A stretch of 64,000 nt of DNA, taken from the NCBI RefSeq assembly GCF_000633255.1, contig NZ_AYMJ01000028.1:1-64000 (forward strand), written 5' to 3'. Both the position numbers and the translations under genes were made by a program. Under the pieces are notes generated by a model, which did not search any database, was not told the DNA's origin, and was given only the letters and a program-made list of their open reading frames with translations. Of this stretch, positions 9,096-18,285 are shown in pieces; within the stretch, counting starts at the first letter, position 1; each line of letters begins with the position of its first letter. Source of the stretch: Pseudomonas sp. H1h (GTDB lineage Bacteria; Pseudomonadota; Gammaproteobacteria; Pseudomonadales; Pseudomonadaceae).

Positions 9096-10313
9096 TTAGA
9101 ACAACTTGCGGCCCTTGTTGGCAGCAATGCGCATGCGCAGCGCGTTAAGCTTGATAAAGCCCGCCGCGTCGGCCTGGTTGTAAGCACCGCCGTCTTCTTC
9201 GAAGGTCGCGATGTTGGCATCGAACAGCGAATCGTCGGACTTGCGGCCGGTCACGATCACATTGCCCTTGTAAAGCTTCAGGCGAACTACACCGTTCACG
9301 TTGACCTGCGAAGCGTCGATCATCTGTTGCAGCATCAGACGCTCCGGGCTCCACCAGTAGCCGGTGTAGATCAGGCTGGCGTACTTGGGCATCAACTCGT
9401 CTTTGAGGTGAGCGACTTCGCGGTCCAGGGTGATCGATTCGATGGCGCGGTGTGCACGCAGCATGATGGTGCCGCCCGGGGTTTCGTAGCAGCCACGGGA
9501 CTTCATGCCCACATAACGGTTTTCGACGATGTCGAGACGACCGATACCGTGAGCACCACCGATCTGGTTCAGAGTCGCCAGTACGGTGGCCGGGGTCATT
9601 TCAACGCCGTCCAGCGCAACGATGTCGCCGTTACGGTAAGTCAGTTCCAGATACTGCGGCTTGTCAGGAGCGTTCTCTGGCGAGACGGTCCAGCGCCACA
9701 TGTCTTCTTCGTGCTCGGTCCAGGTGTCTTCCAGCACGCCGCCTTCATAGGAGATGTGCAGCAGGTTGGCATCCATCGAGTACGGGGATTTTTTCTTGCC
9801 GTGACGCTCGATCGGGATCGCGTGCTTCTCGGCGTAGTCCATCAGCTTCTCGCGGGACAGCAGGTCCCACTCACGCCATGGAGCAATCACTTTCACGCCT
9901 GGCTTAAGTGCGTAGGCGCCCAGTTCGAAACGCACCTGGTCGTTGCCCTTGCCGGTAGCACCATGTGAAATGGCGTCAGCACCGGTTTCGTTGGCGATTT
10001 CGATCAGGCGTTTGGCGATCAGCGGACGTGCGATGGAAGTACCCAGCAGGTACTCGCCTTCGTAAACGGTGTTGGCGCGGAACATCGGGAACACGAAATC
10101 GCGCACGAACTCTTCGCGCAGGTCATCGATGTAGATTTCTTTGACGCCCATGGCCTGAGCCTTGGCGCGAGCCGGCTCGACCTCTTCGCCCTGACCCAGG
10201 TCAGCGGTGAAGGTCACCACTTCACAGTTATAAGTATCCTGCAGCCACTTGAGGATCACCGAAGTGTCCAGGCCGCCGGAATACGCCAGAACGACCTTGT
10301 TTACGTCCGCCAT
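9096..10313 (-). CDS. argG: Argininosuccinate synthase
   Basis: Joins citrulline and aspartate, with ATP, to argininosuccinate in arginine synthesis. The 405 residues begin with the pyrophosphatase-type P-loop AYSGGLDTSV (9-18), and the family signatures GATGKGNDQVRFE and SRGCYETPGGT are present. The start has GGAG just upstream. It is monocistronic, with a terminator downstream. Confidence 0.98.
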   Translation of the reverse strand: MADVNKVVLAYSGGLDTSVILKWLQDTYNCEVVTFTADLGQGEEVEPARAKAQAMGVKEIYIDDLREEFVRDFVFPMFRANTVYEGEYLLGTSIARPLIAKRLIEIANETGADAISHGATGKGNDQVRFELGAYALKPGVKVIAPWREWDLLSREKLMDYAEKHAIPIERHGKKKSPYSMDANLLHISYEGGVLEDTWTEHEEDMWRWTVSPENAPDKPQYLELTYRNGDIVALDGVEMTPATVLATLNQIGGAHGIGRLDIVENRYVGMKSRGCYETPGGTIMLRAHRAIESITLDREVAHLKDELMPKYASLIYTGYWWSPERLMLQQMIDASQVNVNGVVRLKLYKGNVIVTGRKSDDSLFDANIATFEEDGGAYNQADAAGFIKLNALRMRIAANKGRKLF

Positions 10314-10372
10314 GCCATCACTCCACGGGGTTCTACGGAAAGCCGAGGAGTCTACCGCTCAAATGCGATAAT

Positions 10373-10388
10373 TTACAGAGGCGCGACA
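10373..10388 (-). promoter_or_regulatory. Possible ArgR half-site upstream of argG
   Basis: On the minus strand TGTCGC-N8-AA, the P. aeruginosa ArgR half-site pattern as I know it, lies 60-75 bases before the argG start. The tandem second half-site is not clear, so this is tentative. Confidence 0.25.
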
Positions 10389-10442
10389 GCTTAAGACGAC
10401 AAAGCGACAGAATCTGTCGAGAGCGCGACGATGACCGGCAGG

Positions 10443-11351
10443 TCAGGAAGTTGCCGCAGCATTGCCTGGCGTACTGGCTTGCGGCGCTGGAGCGGCGGTC
10501 GGCGCCACCCGCGCGAGCTTCACGCTGACCCGGCGATTCTTCGCCCGGTTGGCCGCATTGGTGTTCGGAACCAGCGGGTATTGCTCGCCGTGGAAACGCA
10601 CGGTGATCTGCGATTCGGCGATGCCGTTGGCCTTGAAGAAATCGACCACCGCCAGCGCGCGACGGCGAGACAGTTCACGGTTGGTCAGACGGTTGCCGCT
10701 GTTGTCGGAGTGGCCGTCGAGTTCAATGTGATTGACCGTCGGATCAGCCTTCATGTATTCGAGCATCACTTGCAGCCTGGCCTTGGCATCGGCATCCAGG
10801 TCGGTGCCTTCACCGGGGAAGCCGATCTGCGATTGTTTGACCTGATCGAAATTCTGCGGCAGCAATTTCGCCACACACATCTGGTAGTCGTTGAAAGCCT
10901 TGCTGAACTTGACAGGCAGCAGGCGTACTTCAGACACCCGGCCATCGCCGGAAGCACGGCGCACCACCGGGCTGCGACCGTCGAGCAAGCCGCTGATCAA
11001 GCCACCGGCCTGAGATTGCGAACTGTTGAACAGCACGTTGCCGGTGCCGATCCTGACACTGCCCAGATAGATGTCGTTGCGCCCCGGCTGCCAAGGCGCG
11101 GCGGCCGCGAGCAAGGTCGCCGAACCGCCGCCGAGCATGGCGTTGTAGGCATTCAGGCGAAAAATCGCCTGCTCACCGGCCTTGCGCACGAACTGGCCCG
11201 AGCCGAAATCGGTGATCGGCTGGGTCAGGCGGCACTCGAACTTGTCGCCCTCGACCGTCCACTCAATGTTCTCCAGACGAGTCTGGTAGGTGAGCGCCAT
11301 CGCGGGAAGGCTGGCAAACACACTGAGCAAGGCTAAATATCGCTGGCGCAC
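10443..11351 (-). CDS. motY: MotY, flagellar T-ring/stator-associated OmpA-family protein
   Basis: Periplasmic protein that holds the flagellar stator around the motor and binds peptidoglycan. The 302-residue product has a signal peptide ending at ASLPAMA, a MotY N-terminal domain, and from about residue 165 an OmpA-like peptidoglycan-binding domain with ELDGHSDNSG and NRELSRRRA. A low-complexity Ala/Pro tail ends it. I chose the GTG at 11351 (VRQRYLALL) because GGAG lies 6 bases before it; an ATG nine codons upstream is possible but poorly spaced. Location between argG and pyrC matches PA3526. Confidence 0.85.
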   Translation of the reverse strand: MRQRYLALLSVFASLPAMALTYQTRLENIEWTVEGDKFECRLTQPITDFGSGQFVRKAGEQAIFRLNAYNAMLGGGSATLLAAAAPWQPGRNDIYLGSVRIGTGNVLFNSSQSQAGGLISGLLDGRSPVVRRASGDGRVSEVRLLPVKFSKAFNDYQMCVAKLLPQNFDQVKQSQIGFPGEGTDLDADAKARLQVMLEYMKADPTVNHIELDGHSDNSGNRLTNRELSRRRALAVVDFFKANGIAESQITVRFHGEQYPLVPNTNAANRAKNRRVSVKLARVAPTAAPAPQASTPGNAAATS

Positions 11352-11511
11352 GGGAGGCTCCATTGGCTTCTGTAACACAAAGACCGATTCACACTATGTT
11401 TACGGCATACCTACGGGATATCGGAAGGTTCCCGCAAAACTTGATAGCGAGTGCCTGCAAGAGTCTTTTCCGGTAGCATTCCCCTCAGTTTGACCCGCCT
11501 GGAATCCCCTC

Positions 11512-12558
11512 ATGTCCGACCGCCTGACCCTGCTGCGTCCCGACGACTGGCACATTCATCTTCGCGATGGTGCCGTGTTGACCAATACCGTTGCCGATGT
11601 TGCGCGCACCTTTGGCCGCGCCATCATCATGCCCAACCTGGTACCACCGGTGCGCAACGCCGCCGAAGCCGACGGCTATCGCCAGCGGATTCTCGCTGCC
11701 CGCCCGGCCGGCAGTCGCTTCGAACCGCTGATGGTGCTGTACCTCACCGACCGCACCCAGCCCGAAGAAATTCGTGAGGCCAAGGCCAGCGGTTTCGTGC
11801 ACGCCGCCAAACTGTACCCGGCCGGCGCCACCACCAACTCCGATTCCGGGGTGACCAGCATCGACAAGATCTTCCCGGCGCTGGAAGCCATGGCCGAAGT
11901 CGGCATGCCGCTGCTGATCCACGGTGAAGTCACCCGTGGCGATGTCGACGTCTTCGATCGCGAAAAGATTTTCATCGATGAACACATGCGCCGTGTGGTC
12001 GAGCGTTTCCCAACGCTCAAAGTGGTGTTCGAACACATCACCACCGGCGACGCCGTGCAGTTCGTCAACGAGGCTTCGGCCAACGTTGGCGCGACCATCA
12101 CCGCGCACCACCTGCTGTACAACCGCAACCACATGCTGGTGGGCGGGATTCGGCCGCACTTTTATTGCCTGCCGATCCTCAAGCGTAATACGCATCAGGA
12201 AGCCCTGCTCGACGCCGCCACCAGCGGCAGCGCGAAGTTCTTCCTCGGCACCGACTCGGCGCCGCATGCCCAGCACGCCAAGGAAGCCGCCTGCGGTTGC
12301 GCCGGCTGCTACACCGCCTACGCCGCTATCGAGATGTACGCCGAAGCCTTCGAACAGCGTAACGCGCTGGACAAGCTCGAAGCGTTCGCCAGCCTCAACG
12401 GCCCGCGCTTCTACGGCCTGCCGACCAATACCGATCGCATCACCCTGGTCCGTGAAGAATGGACCGCCCCGACCAGCCTGCCATTCGGCGAGCTGAACGT
12501 TATCCCGCTGCGCGCCGGTGAAAAACTGCGCTGGCGCCTGCTGGAGGAACACGCGTGA
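11512..12558 (+). CDS. pyrC: Dihydroorotase
   Basis: Zinc enzyme of pyrimidine synthesis that cyclises carbamoyl-aspartate to dihydroorotate. The 348 residues show the metal-binding His14-x-His16 in DDWHIHLRDG, the carbamylated Lys in AAKLYPAGATTNSDSG, HGEVTRGDVDVFDRE, and TDSAPHAQHAKE. This is the E. coli-like short PyrC type. Its last bases overlap the GTG start of rnt, so the two genes are translationally coupled. Confidence 0.97.
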   Translation: MSDRLTLLRPDDWHIHLRDGAVLTNTVADVARTFGRAIIMPNLVPPVRNAAEADGYRQRILAARPAGSRFEPLMVLYLTDRTQPEEIREAKASGFVHAAKLYPAGATTNSDSGVTSIDKIFPALEAMAEVGMPLLIHGEVTRGDVDVFDREKIFIDEHMRRVVERFPTLKVVFEHITTGDAVQFVNEASANVGATITAHHLLYNRNHMLVGGIRPHFYCLPILKRNTHQEALLDAATSGSAKFFLGTDSAPHAQHAKEAACGCAGCYTAYAAIEMYAEAFEQRNALDKLEAFASLNGPRFYGLPTNTDRITLVREEWTAPTSLPFGELNVIPLRAGEKLRWRLLEEHA

Positions 12559-13232
12559 GTGAAGACCATTTCGACGACGAACTGGACGGTCAAGGTGGCG
12601 GCGGCGGTTCCCGTCATCCAATGGCAGCGCGTTTTCGCGGTTACCTGCCAGTTGTCGTTGACGTAGAGACCGGGGGCTTCAATTCGGCCACCGACGCTCT
12701 GCTGGAGATTGCCGCGACCACCATCGCCATGGATGAAAAGGGTTTCGTTTACCCGGACCACACCTATTTCTTCCGCGTTGAGCCGTTTGAAGGCGCCAAC
12801 ATCGAAGCAGCAGCGCTGGAATTCACCGGGATCAAGCTTGATCATCCGCTGCGCATGGCGGTCAGCGAAGAAACCGCACTGACCGACATCTTCCGTGGTA
12901 TTCGCAAGGCACTGAAAGCCAACGGCTGCAAACGGGCGATCCTCGTCGGCCACAACAGCAGCTTCGACCTTAGCTTCCTGAATGCCGCCGTGGCCCGACT
13001 GGACATGAAGCGCAACCCGTTTCATCCATTCTCCAGCTTCGACACCGCGACACTGGCTGGCCTGGCGTACGGTCAAACGGTGCTGGCCAAGGCCTGTCAG
13101 GCCGCCGACATCGACTTCGATGGCCGTGAAGCGCACTCGGCGCGTTACGACACCGAGAAGACGGCCGAGCTGTTCTGCGGCATCGTCAACCGCTGGAAAC
13201 AAATGGGCGGCTGGGAAGACTTCGACGACTGA
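12555..13232 (+). CDS. rnt: Ribonuclease T
   Basis: DEDDh 3'-5' exonuclease that trims tRNA 3' ends and matures 5S and 23S rRNA. The 225 residues contain VVDVETGGF (acidic pair), GHNSSFDLSFL, and HSARYDTEKTAELF with the catalytic His and Asp. Translation starts at a GTG whose G begins the GTGA overlap with pyrC. The first 18 residues before the exonuclease fold are glycine-rich and acidic, as in Pseudomonas orthologues. Confidence 0.95.
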   Translation: MSEDHFDDELDGQGGGGGSRHPMAARFRGYLPVVVDVETGGFNSATDALLEIAATTIAMDEKGFVYPDHTYFFRVEPFEGANIEAAALEFTGIKLDHPLRMAVSEETALTDIFRGIRKALKANGCKRAILVGHNSSFDLSFLNAAVARLDMKRNPFHPFSSFDTATLAGLAYGQTVLAKACQAADIDFDGREAHSARYDTEKTAELFCGIVNRWKQMGGWEDFDD

Positions 13233-13258
13233 TCCTCGTCGGGCATTTCCCGCTCATG

Positions 13259-13288
13259 AAAAAACCGGCCACTTGGGCCGGTTTTTTT
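13259..13288. terminator. Bidirectional terminator between rnt and the peroxiredoxin gene
   Basis: A6-CCGGCC-ACTTG-GGCCGG-T7. It serves convergent transcripts from both sides. Confidence 0.88.
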
Positions 13289-13306
13289 GTACCTCGACGT
13301 TGCGCC

Positions 13307-13909
13307 TTACAGGGCCGCAGCGTTCTCGGTCAGGTACGCCGCAACGCCTTCTGGCGAAGCGTTCATGCCTTTGTCGCCTTTCTTCCAGTTGGCAGGGCAG
13401 ACTTCGCCGTGCTCTTCGTGGAATTGCAGAGCGTCGACCAGACGGATCAGCTCTTCCATGTTACGGCCCAGCGGCAGGTCGTTGATGATCTGCGAACGGA
13501 CAACGCCTTTGTCGTCGATCAGGAACGCGCCACGGAAAGCCACGCCGCCTTCGGACTCAACGTCGTAAGCCTTGGCAATGTCGTGCTTCATGTCGGCAGC
13601 CATGGTGTATTTCACCTGGCCGATGCCGCCATTGTTGACCGGGGTGTTGCGCCAGGCGTTGTGGGTGAAGTGCGAGTCGATCGAAACGGCGATCACTTCT
13701 ACGTTGCGTGCCTTGAAGTCGGCCATGCGGTTGTCCAGAGCGATCAGCTCGGACGGGCAGACGAAGGTGAAGTCCAGTGGGTAGAAGAACACCAGACCGT
13801 ATTTGCCTTTGATGGCCGAGGACAGAGTGAAGCTGTCAACGATCTCGCCATTGCCGAGTACGGCCGGGACGGTGAAGTCAGGGGCTTGTTTGCCTACGAG
13901 TACGCTCAT
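13307..13909 (-). CDS. Typical 2-Cys peroxiredoxin (AhpC/Prx1 type)
   Basis: Reduces hydrogen peroxide and organic peroxides. The 200-residue protein has peroxidatic Cys51 in DFTFVCPSEL and resolving Cys171 in GEVCPANW, plus the active-site Pro and Thr of FYPLDFTF. GGAGA lies ahead of the ATG. Orthologous in position to PA3529, between rnt and bfd; pairing with iron-storage genes fits an oxidative-stress role. It is the typical dimeric Prx1 class, not the thioredoxin-fold AhpE or BCP class. Confidence 0.95.
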   Translation of the reverse strand: MSVLVGKQAPDFTVPAVLGNGEIVDSFTLSSAIKGKYGLVFFYPLDFTFVCPSELIALDNRMADFKARNVEVIAVSIDSHFTHNAWRNTPVNNGGIGQVKYTMAADMKHDIAKAYDVESEGGVAFRGAFLIDDKGVVRSQIINDLPLGRNMEELIRLVDALQFHEEHGEVCPANWKKGDKGMNASPEGVAAYLTENAAAL

Positions 13910-14156
13910 GGATATCTCCTGGTGAATAACTTGAAGTTCAGGGTCCGGGCCAGCCTGCCACCCTCAGGCGACAGCCCTGTGACACGAACCCTCTTCGCAA
14001 GGGCCGACCATCATACACTGCGTTTTTGGCCTGTCCTTAACGGTTTTTTACCCAAAGCGGATAACGGTGCTGCATTTGCGGGGCCAGGCAAAAAGCCAGC
14101 AATCGCCGTTCGTCGGTCACGGCTGTCAATCAGCTGAAGCGTTCAGAAAGCACTTT

Positions 14157-14175
14157 GACAATCATTCTCGTTAAC
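14157..14175 (+). promoter_or_regulatory. Probable Fur box upstream of bfd
   Basis: GACAATCATTCTCGTTAAC resembles the 19-bp Fur consensus GATAATGATAATCATTATC and sits 48 bases before the bfd start. bfd is iron-repressed in Pseudomonas, so the location is expected. The rest of the 313-base gap (13910-14222) holds the peroxiredoxin promoter and no visible gene. Confidence 0.6.
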
Positions 14176-14222
14176 ATTAAGATCCATCGCAATTGAGTCA
14201 CAACCAGCGACGGTTCTCACTT

Positions 14223-14441
14223 ATGTATGTTTGCCTCTGCACTGGCGTCACCGACGGACAGATCCGCGAAGCGATCTATGAAGGTTGCTGCAGCTACAAA
14301 GAAGTCCGCCAGGCCACCGGCGTCGCCAGCCAATGCGGCAAATGTGCCTGCCTTGCCAAGGAAGTGGTGCGCGAAACCCTGACCAAACTGCAAACCGCTC
14401 AGGCTGCGATCCCCTACCCTGTAGAATTTACGGCTGCTTGA
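14223..14441 (+). CDS. bfd: Bacterioferritin-associated ferredoxin
   Basis: Small [2Fe-2S] protein that docks on bacterioferritin and, fed by a ferredoxin reductase, reduces the stored ferric iron for release. The 72 residues carry cluster ligands Cys4, Cys6, Cys38 and Cys41 at the positions known for P. aeruginosa Bfd. The start MYVCLCTG at 14223 fits the family; an upstream in-frame start would add 10 unrelated residues. A Fur box precedes it and bfrB follows, so iron storage and release are adjacent. Confidence 0.95.
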   Translation: MYVCLCTGVTDGQIREAIYEGCCSYKEVRQATGVASQCGKCACLAKEVVRETLTKLQTAQAAIPYPVEFTAA

Positions 14442-14458
14442 ATACCCCTCATTTCAAA

Positions 14459-14484
14459 GAACCGGACATATGTCCGGTTTTTTT
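14459..14484 (+). terminator. Terminator of bfd
   Basis: The perfect palindrome ACCGGACATATGTCCGGT is followed by T7, 18 bases after the bfd stop. Confidence 0.85.
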
Positions 14485-14642
14485 ATGCCCGCAAATCAAA
14501 CGGTTAGGCGCTAGACGCGGAACACAAACATTCTTATTCAGATTTAATTTCATTTATTATTCAATAACTTAGGTTTGACACTTATAAATACCAAGCTCAA
14601 ACTCCGCCTTATATACAGCTATTACAGGGCAGGACTCCCATC

Positions 14643-15119
14643 ATGAAAGGCGACATTACAGTCATCCAGCATCTCAACAAGATCCTTGCCAATGAGCTGG
14701 TCGCGATCAATCAGTACTTCCTGCATGCACGCATGTATGAAGATTGGGGCCTGAACAAGCTGGGCAAGCACGAGTACCACGAGTCCATCGACGAGATGAA
14801 GCACGCGGACAAGCTGATCAAGCGCATCCTGTTCCTCGAAGGTCTGCCGAACGTGCAGGACCTGGGCAAGCTGCACATCGGCGAGCACACCAAGGAAATG
14901 CTGGAGTGCGACCTGCGGATCGAGAAGACCGGCCACACCGACCTGAAAGCCGCCATCGCGCATTGCGAATCGGTAGGCGACTTTGGCAGCCGCGAACTGC
15001 TTGAAGATATTCTTGAATCCGAAGAAGAACATATCGACTGGCTGGAAACCCAACTGGGCCTGATCGATAAAGTCGGTCTTGAGAACTATCTGCAATCGCA
15101 GATGGGCGAAGACGAGTAA
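14643..15119 (+). CDS. bfrB: Bacterioferritin
   Basis: Subunit of the 24-mer heme-containing iron-storage shell. All 158 residues fit the family. Ferroxidase ligands Glu18, Glu51, His54, Glu94, Glu127 and His130 are present, with Tyr25 and heme-ligand Met52. This is the BfrB type with a complete di-iron centre. Its promoter must lie in the AT-rich 14485-14642, separate from bfd because a terminator lies between. Confidence 0.97.
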   Translation: MKGDITVIQHLNKILANELVAINQYFLHARMYEDWGLNKLGKHEYHESIDEMKHADKLIKRILFLEGLPNVQDLGKLHIGEHTKEMLECDLRIEKTGHTDLKAAIAHCESVGDFGSRELLEDILESEEEHIDWLETQLGLIDKVGLENYLQSQMGEDE

Positions 15120-15145
15120 TTAGCGAGCGCTAAACTCGAGACACT

Positions 15146-15183
15146 AAAAAGCCCCGCCCTCTTTCGAGAGGCGGGGCTTTTTA
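15146..15183 (+). terminator. Terminator of bfrB
   Basis: AAAAAGCCCCGCC-TCTTTCGAGA-GGCGGGGCTTTTT: an 11-bp GC-rich stem flanked by A and T runs. Confidence 0.9.
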
Positions 15184-15210
15184 TTGCCGGGATTTCAGTC
15201 AATGCTGAAA

Positions 15211-15305
15211 TCCCTGTGGGTGTCAGTCTGCTGGCGATAGCGTCATGTCAGCCGGCAACATTGTTACCTTCAGAAAGCATTCGCGTGCAGGCTAGCTCCC
15301 GCAAA
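15211..15305. repeat. Divergent REP-like inverted pair
   Basis: CTGTGGGTGTCAGTCTGCTGGCGAT (15211-15235) faces TTCGCGTGCAGGCTAGCTCCCGC (15281-15303) in opposite orientation. It resembles the REPIN layout but the sequence is of another subtype from the common one in this window and is partly degenerate. Confidence 0.5.
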
Positions 15306-15312
15306 AGCCCAA

Positions 15313-15654
15313 TCAGGATTCGGACTTGTTCGCTGCAGCCGCTTCAACAGCCGCCTTGATGGTACTTTGCAGCTCACCGTTAGCGAACATTTCAGTCATG
15401 ATGTCGCTGCCGCCGACCAGCTCGCCACCCACCCACAGCTGCGGGAAAGTCGGCCAGTTGGCGTACTTCGGCAGGTTGGCGCGGATTTCCGGGTTCTGCA
15501 GGATGTCGACGTAGGCGAACTTCTCGCCACAGCCCATCACAGCCTGCGCAGCTTTCGCGGAGAAGCCACACTGTGGGGCATTCGGCGAGCCTTTCATGTA
15601 AAGCAGAATGGTGTTGTTGGCAATCTGCTCTTTAATCGTTTCGATGATATCCAT
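15313..15654 (-). CDS. grxD: Monothiol glutaredoxin, Grx4/GrxD type
   Basis: CGFS glutaredoxin that carries and delivers [2Fe-2S] clusters. The 113-residue product has CGFS at 29-32, the glutathione-binding WPTFPQLWVGGELVGGSD, and an Ala-rich tail. The start at 15654 (MDIIETIK) has GAGG 7 bases upstream; the frame is open 10 more codons but without a good ribosome site. Neighbour of bfd and bfrB, as in P. aeruginosa. Confidence 0.95.
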   Translation of the reverse strand: MDIIETIKEQIANNTILLYMKGSPNAPQCGFSAKAAQAVMGCGEKFAYVDILQNPEIRANLPKYANWPTFPQLWVGGELVGGSDIMTEMFANGELQSTIKAAVEAAAANKSES

Positions 15655-15751
15655 GGAGCACCTCGGCTGAACTTTCCGACTCATGGGTCGGCACGGTGAC
15701 GCATTGTAACGGAATCCCGAGCGCCATGCTCGGTCTCCCCGACAGTCACGT

Positions 15752-17857
15752 TCAGGCCGCCGCCACCGTCACTGGCACGCCATTAAGCGCCGCGTTGCCC
15801 GACAATTCATCGAGCTGACATTCATCGGTCAGGTCATTGGCACTCGAGCCCGGCTGGCCGCTGGCAATCGCCATCTGCACGCCCGGCCTTGCATGACCCC
15901 AGCCGTGCGGCAGGCTGACCACGCCCTTCATCATGTCGAGACTGCCAAGTACTTCCACTTCGATCTGTCCGACCCGAGAACTGACGCGCACCAACTGACC
16001 ATCGTTGAGCCCACGGCTGGCCAGATCATCCGGGTGCATCAGCAGTTGGTGGCGCGGCTTGCCCTTCACCAGACGGTGATAGTTGTGCATCCACGAGTTG
16101 TTGCTGCGCACGTGGCGACGGCCAATCATCAGCAGCTCGTCGGCGGCAGGCGCCTGTAAGGCGGCGAAGCGTGCGAGGTCAGCGAGGATCTCTGGCGGAG
16201 CGGCCTGCACGCGCTGATTCGGCGTTTTCAGACGCGGTGCCAGATTTGGCTTCAACGCGCCCAGATCTATGCCATGCGGATGATCAAACAGCGTCGCCAG
16301 CGACAGCTGGTGCGTCGAGGCATCGCCATACAGCCCCATGCGCAGGCCCATGTCGATCATCTTCGCCGGCGGCAGCGTCGGCTTGAGTTCCTTGCCGGTC
16401 TTTTCGGCAAAGGCCTTGGCCAGACCGACAAAGATCTCCCAGTCGTGCAATGCACCTTCTGGCTTGGCGAGGATCGCCCGATTGAAGCGACTGACGTTGC
16501 GCACCGCGAACAGGTTGAACGTGGTGTCATAGTGATCGTTCTCCAGCGCCGAGGTCGACGGCAGGATCAGGTCGGCGTAGCGCGTGGTCTCATTGATGTA
16601 CAGGTCGATGCTGACCATGAACTCCAACCCGTCCAGCGCCTGCTCCAGTTGCCGCCCGTTCGGTGTCGACAGCACCGGATTGCCAGCCACGGTGATCAGC
16701 GCACGAATTTGCCCCTCGCCGTCGGTGAGCATTTCTTCGGCCAGCGCCGACACCGGCAGTTCGCCGCCGTACTCGGGCCGCCCGGAGACCCGGCTCTGCC
16801 ACTTGTTGAAATGCCCGCCCGAGGTCGATGCCACCAGGTCCACCGCCGGTTCAGTGCAGAGCGCGCCGCCGACCCGGTCGAGGTTGCCGGTGACCAGATT
16901 GATCAATTGCACCACCCAGTGACACAAGGTCCCGAATGCCTGGGTCGAAACCCCCATGCGTCCGTAACACACCGCACTCGGCGCGGCGGCGAAATCCCGC
17001 GCCAGTTGGCGGATCTGCTCCGCCGGCACGGCGCACAGCGGACTCATGGCCTCAGCGGTGAACGTCGCCACCGCCGCGCGCACCTCATCAAGGCCTTCGA
17101 CCGGCAGATGACTGTCACGCGTCAGCCCTTCGCCGAACAGTGTATTGAGCACCCCGAACAGCAGCGCCGCGTCGCCGCCAGGGCGCACGAACAGGTGTTG
17201 ATCGGCCATGGCGGCGGTTTCGCTGCGACGCGGATCGACCACCACAACTTTGCCGCCGCGAGCCTGAATCGCTTTCAGGCGTTTCTCGACATCGGGCACG
17301 GTCATGATGCTGCCGTTGGAGGCCAGCGGGTTGCCGCCCAGGATTAGCATGTAATCGGTGTGATCGATGTCCGGGATCGGCAGCAGCAAGCCGTGCCCGT
17401 ACATCAGGTAACTGCTCAGGTGATGGGGCAGTTGATCGACCGAGGTCGCGGAGAAGCGATTACGGGTTTTCAACAGGCCGAGAAAGTAGTTGCTGTGGGT
17501 CATCAGTCCGTAGTTGTGCACGCTCGGATTGCCCTGATAGACCGCCACCGCGTTCTGCCCGTGACGCTCCTGAATCGCCGCCAGGCGCTCGGCCACCAGC
17601 GCAAAGGCCTCGTCCCACTCGATCGGCAGCCATTGGCTGCCAACCCGGCGCATCGGCTGGCGCAAGCGGTCCGGATCATTCTGGATGTCTTGCAGGGCCA
17701 CGGCCTTCGGGCAGATATGACCGCGACTGAAAGTATCGAGGGTATCGCCCTTGATCGAGGTGATCGCGACGTGGCCTTCGGTTTCTGTGGTCTCGATGGT
17801 CAGACCGCAGATGGCTTCGCACAGGTGGCAGGCACGGTGATGGAGAGTCTTGGTCAT
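15752..17857 (-). CDS. Molybdopterin-dependent oxidoreductase
   Basis: A 701-residue protein of the DMSO-reductase superfamily that should bind bis-molybdopterin guanine dinucleotide. N-terminal Cys residues in CHLCEAICG and HICPK form a [4Fe-4S] site; ILGGNPLASNG and VVVDPRRSETA are MGD-binding stretches; the C-terminal dinucleotide domain starts near LMHPDDLASRGL. There is no Tat signal, so it is cytoplasmic. At the usual metal-ligand position (TSVDQLPHH) I see no Cys or Sec. No electron-transfer subunit or chaperone gene adjoins it. Substrate unknown; often labelled formate dehydrogenase-like or assimilatory-nitrate-reductase-like. Confidence 0.85.
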   Translation of the reverse strand: MTKTLHHRACHLCEAICGLTIETTETEGHVAITSIKGDTLDTFSRGHICPKAVALQDIQNDPDRLRQPMRRVGSQWLPIEWDEAFALVAERLAAIQERHGQNAVAVYQGNPSVHNYGLMTHSNYFLGLLKTRNRFSATSVDQLPHHLSSYLMYGHGLLLPIPDIDHTDYMLILGGNPLASNGSIMTVPDVEKRLKAIQARGGKVVVVDPRRSETAAMADQHLFVRPGGDAALLFGVLNTLFGEGLTRDSHLPVEGLDEVRAAVATFTAEAMSPLCAVPAEQIRQLARDFAAAPSAVCYGRMGVSTQAFGTLCHWVVQLINLVTGNLDRVGGALCTEPAVDLVASTSGGHFNKWQSRVSGRPEYGGELPVSALAEEMLTDGEGQIRALITVAGNPVLSTPNGRQLEQALDGLEFMVSIDLYINETTRYADLILPSTSALENDHYDTTFNLFAVRNVSRFNRAILAKPEGALHDWEIFVGLAKAFAEKTGKELKPTLPPAKMIDMGLRMGLYGDASTHQLSLATLFDHPHGIDLGALKPNLAPRLKTPNQRVQAAPPEILADLARFAALQAPAADELLMIGRRHVRSNNSWMHNYHRLVKGKPRHQLLMHPDDLASRGLNDGQLVRVSSRVGQIEVEVLGSLDMMKGVVSLPHGWGHARPGVQMAIASGQPGSSANDLTDECQLDELSGNAALNGVPVTVAAA

Positions 17858-17994
17858 GGCCAGTCTCTGTCTTGTTCTGGGCAGGCAACGGTGAAGCCTG
17901 CGGGAACAAAACTATGGCCCGAGTGCGCAAGCGACGCCAGCGACGTTCGTCTTGTGAATCGACGGCTATCAGGCGAGCCGATAGCCCGTCAGGA

Positions 17995-18285
17995 TCAGTT
18001 GGATGGCAGTTGGGGCGGCGCCTGCAGCTGGATTTCCTGAATGGTTTCAATCTGCTCGTGAGCGACGTGGACGCCGGTGAGTTCACCGATCAGCCGCCAG
18101 TGCTCGTCGAGCCCGGCACTGATGGTCGCCATGCGATCGATCATGTGACGGCCAGCGGTCTTGACCACTTCGTCGTCGCTGCGCAACAGCTCGAAGGACA
18201 TCGACGTGACCGACGCGGTGAGATGAGTCAGTGAGCGAGCCGTGTGGCCCAGCAATTCCATTAACAGTTTTTCTTTCGATTCCAT
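17995..18285 (-). CDS. Small conserved hypothetical protein
   Basis: A 96-residue, mostly helical protein without membrane segments or a signal peptide; it includes LMELLGHTARSLTHLTASV and ends in a Pro/Gln tail. GAAGCCTCCGCATGGA surrounds the start, so its ribosome site is weak. It could share a promoter with the oxidoreductase gene 137 bases downstream. I recognise no domain; similar small proteins sit next to argF in other Pseudomonas. Confidence 0.6.
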   Translation of the reverse strand: MESKEKLLMELLGHTARSLTHLTASVTSMSFELLRSDDEVVKTAGRHMIDRMATISAGLDEHWRLIGELTGVHVAHEQIETIQEIQLQAPPQLPSN

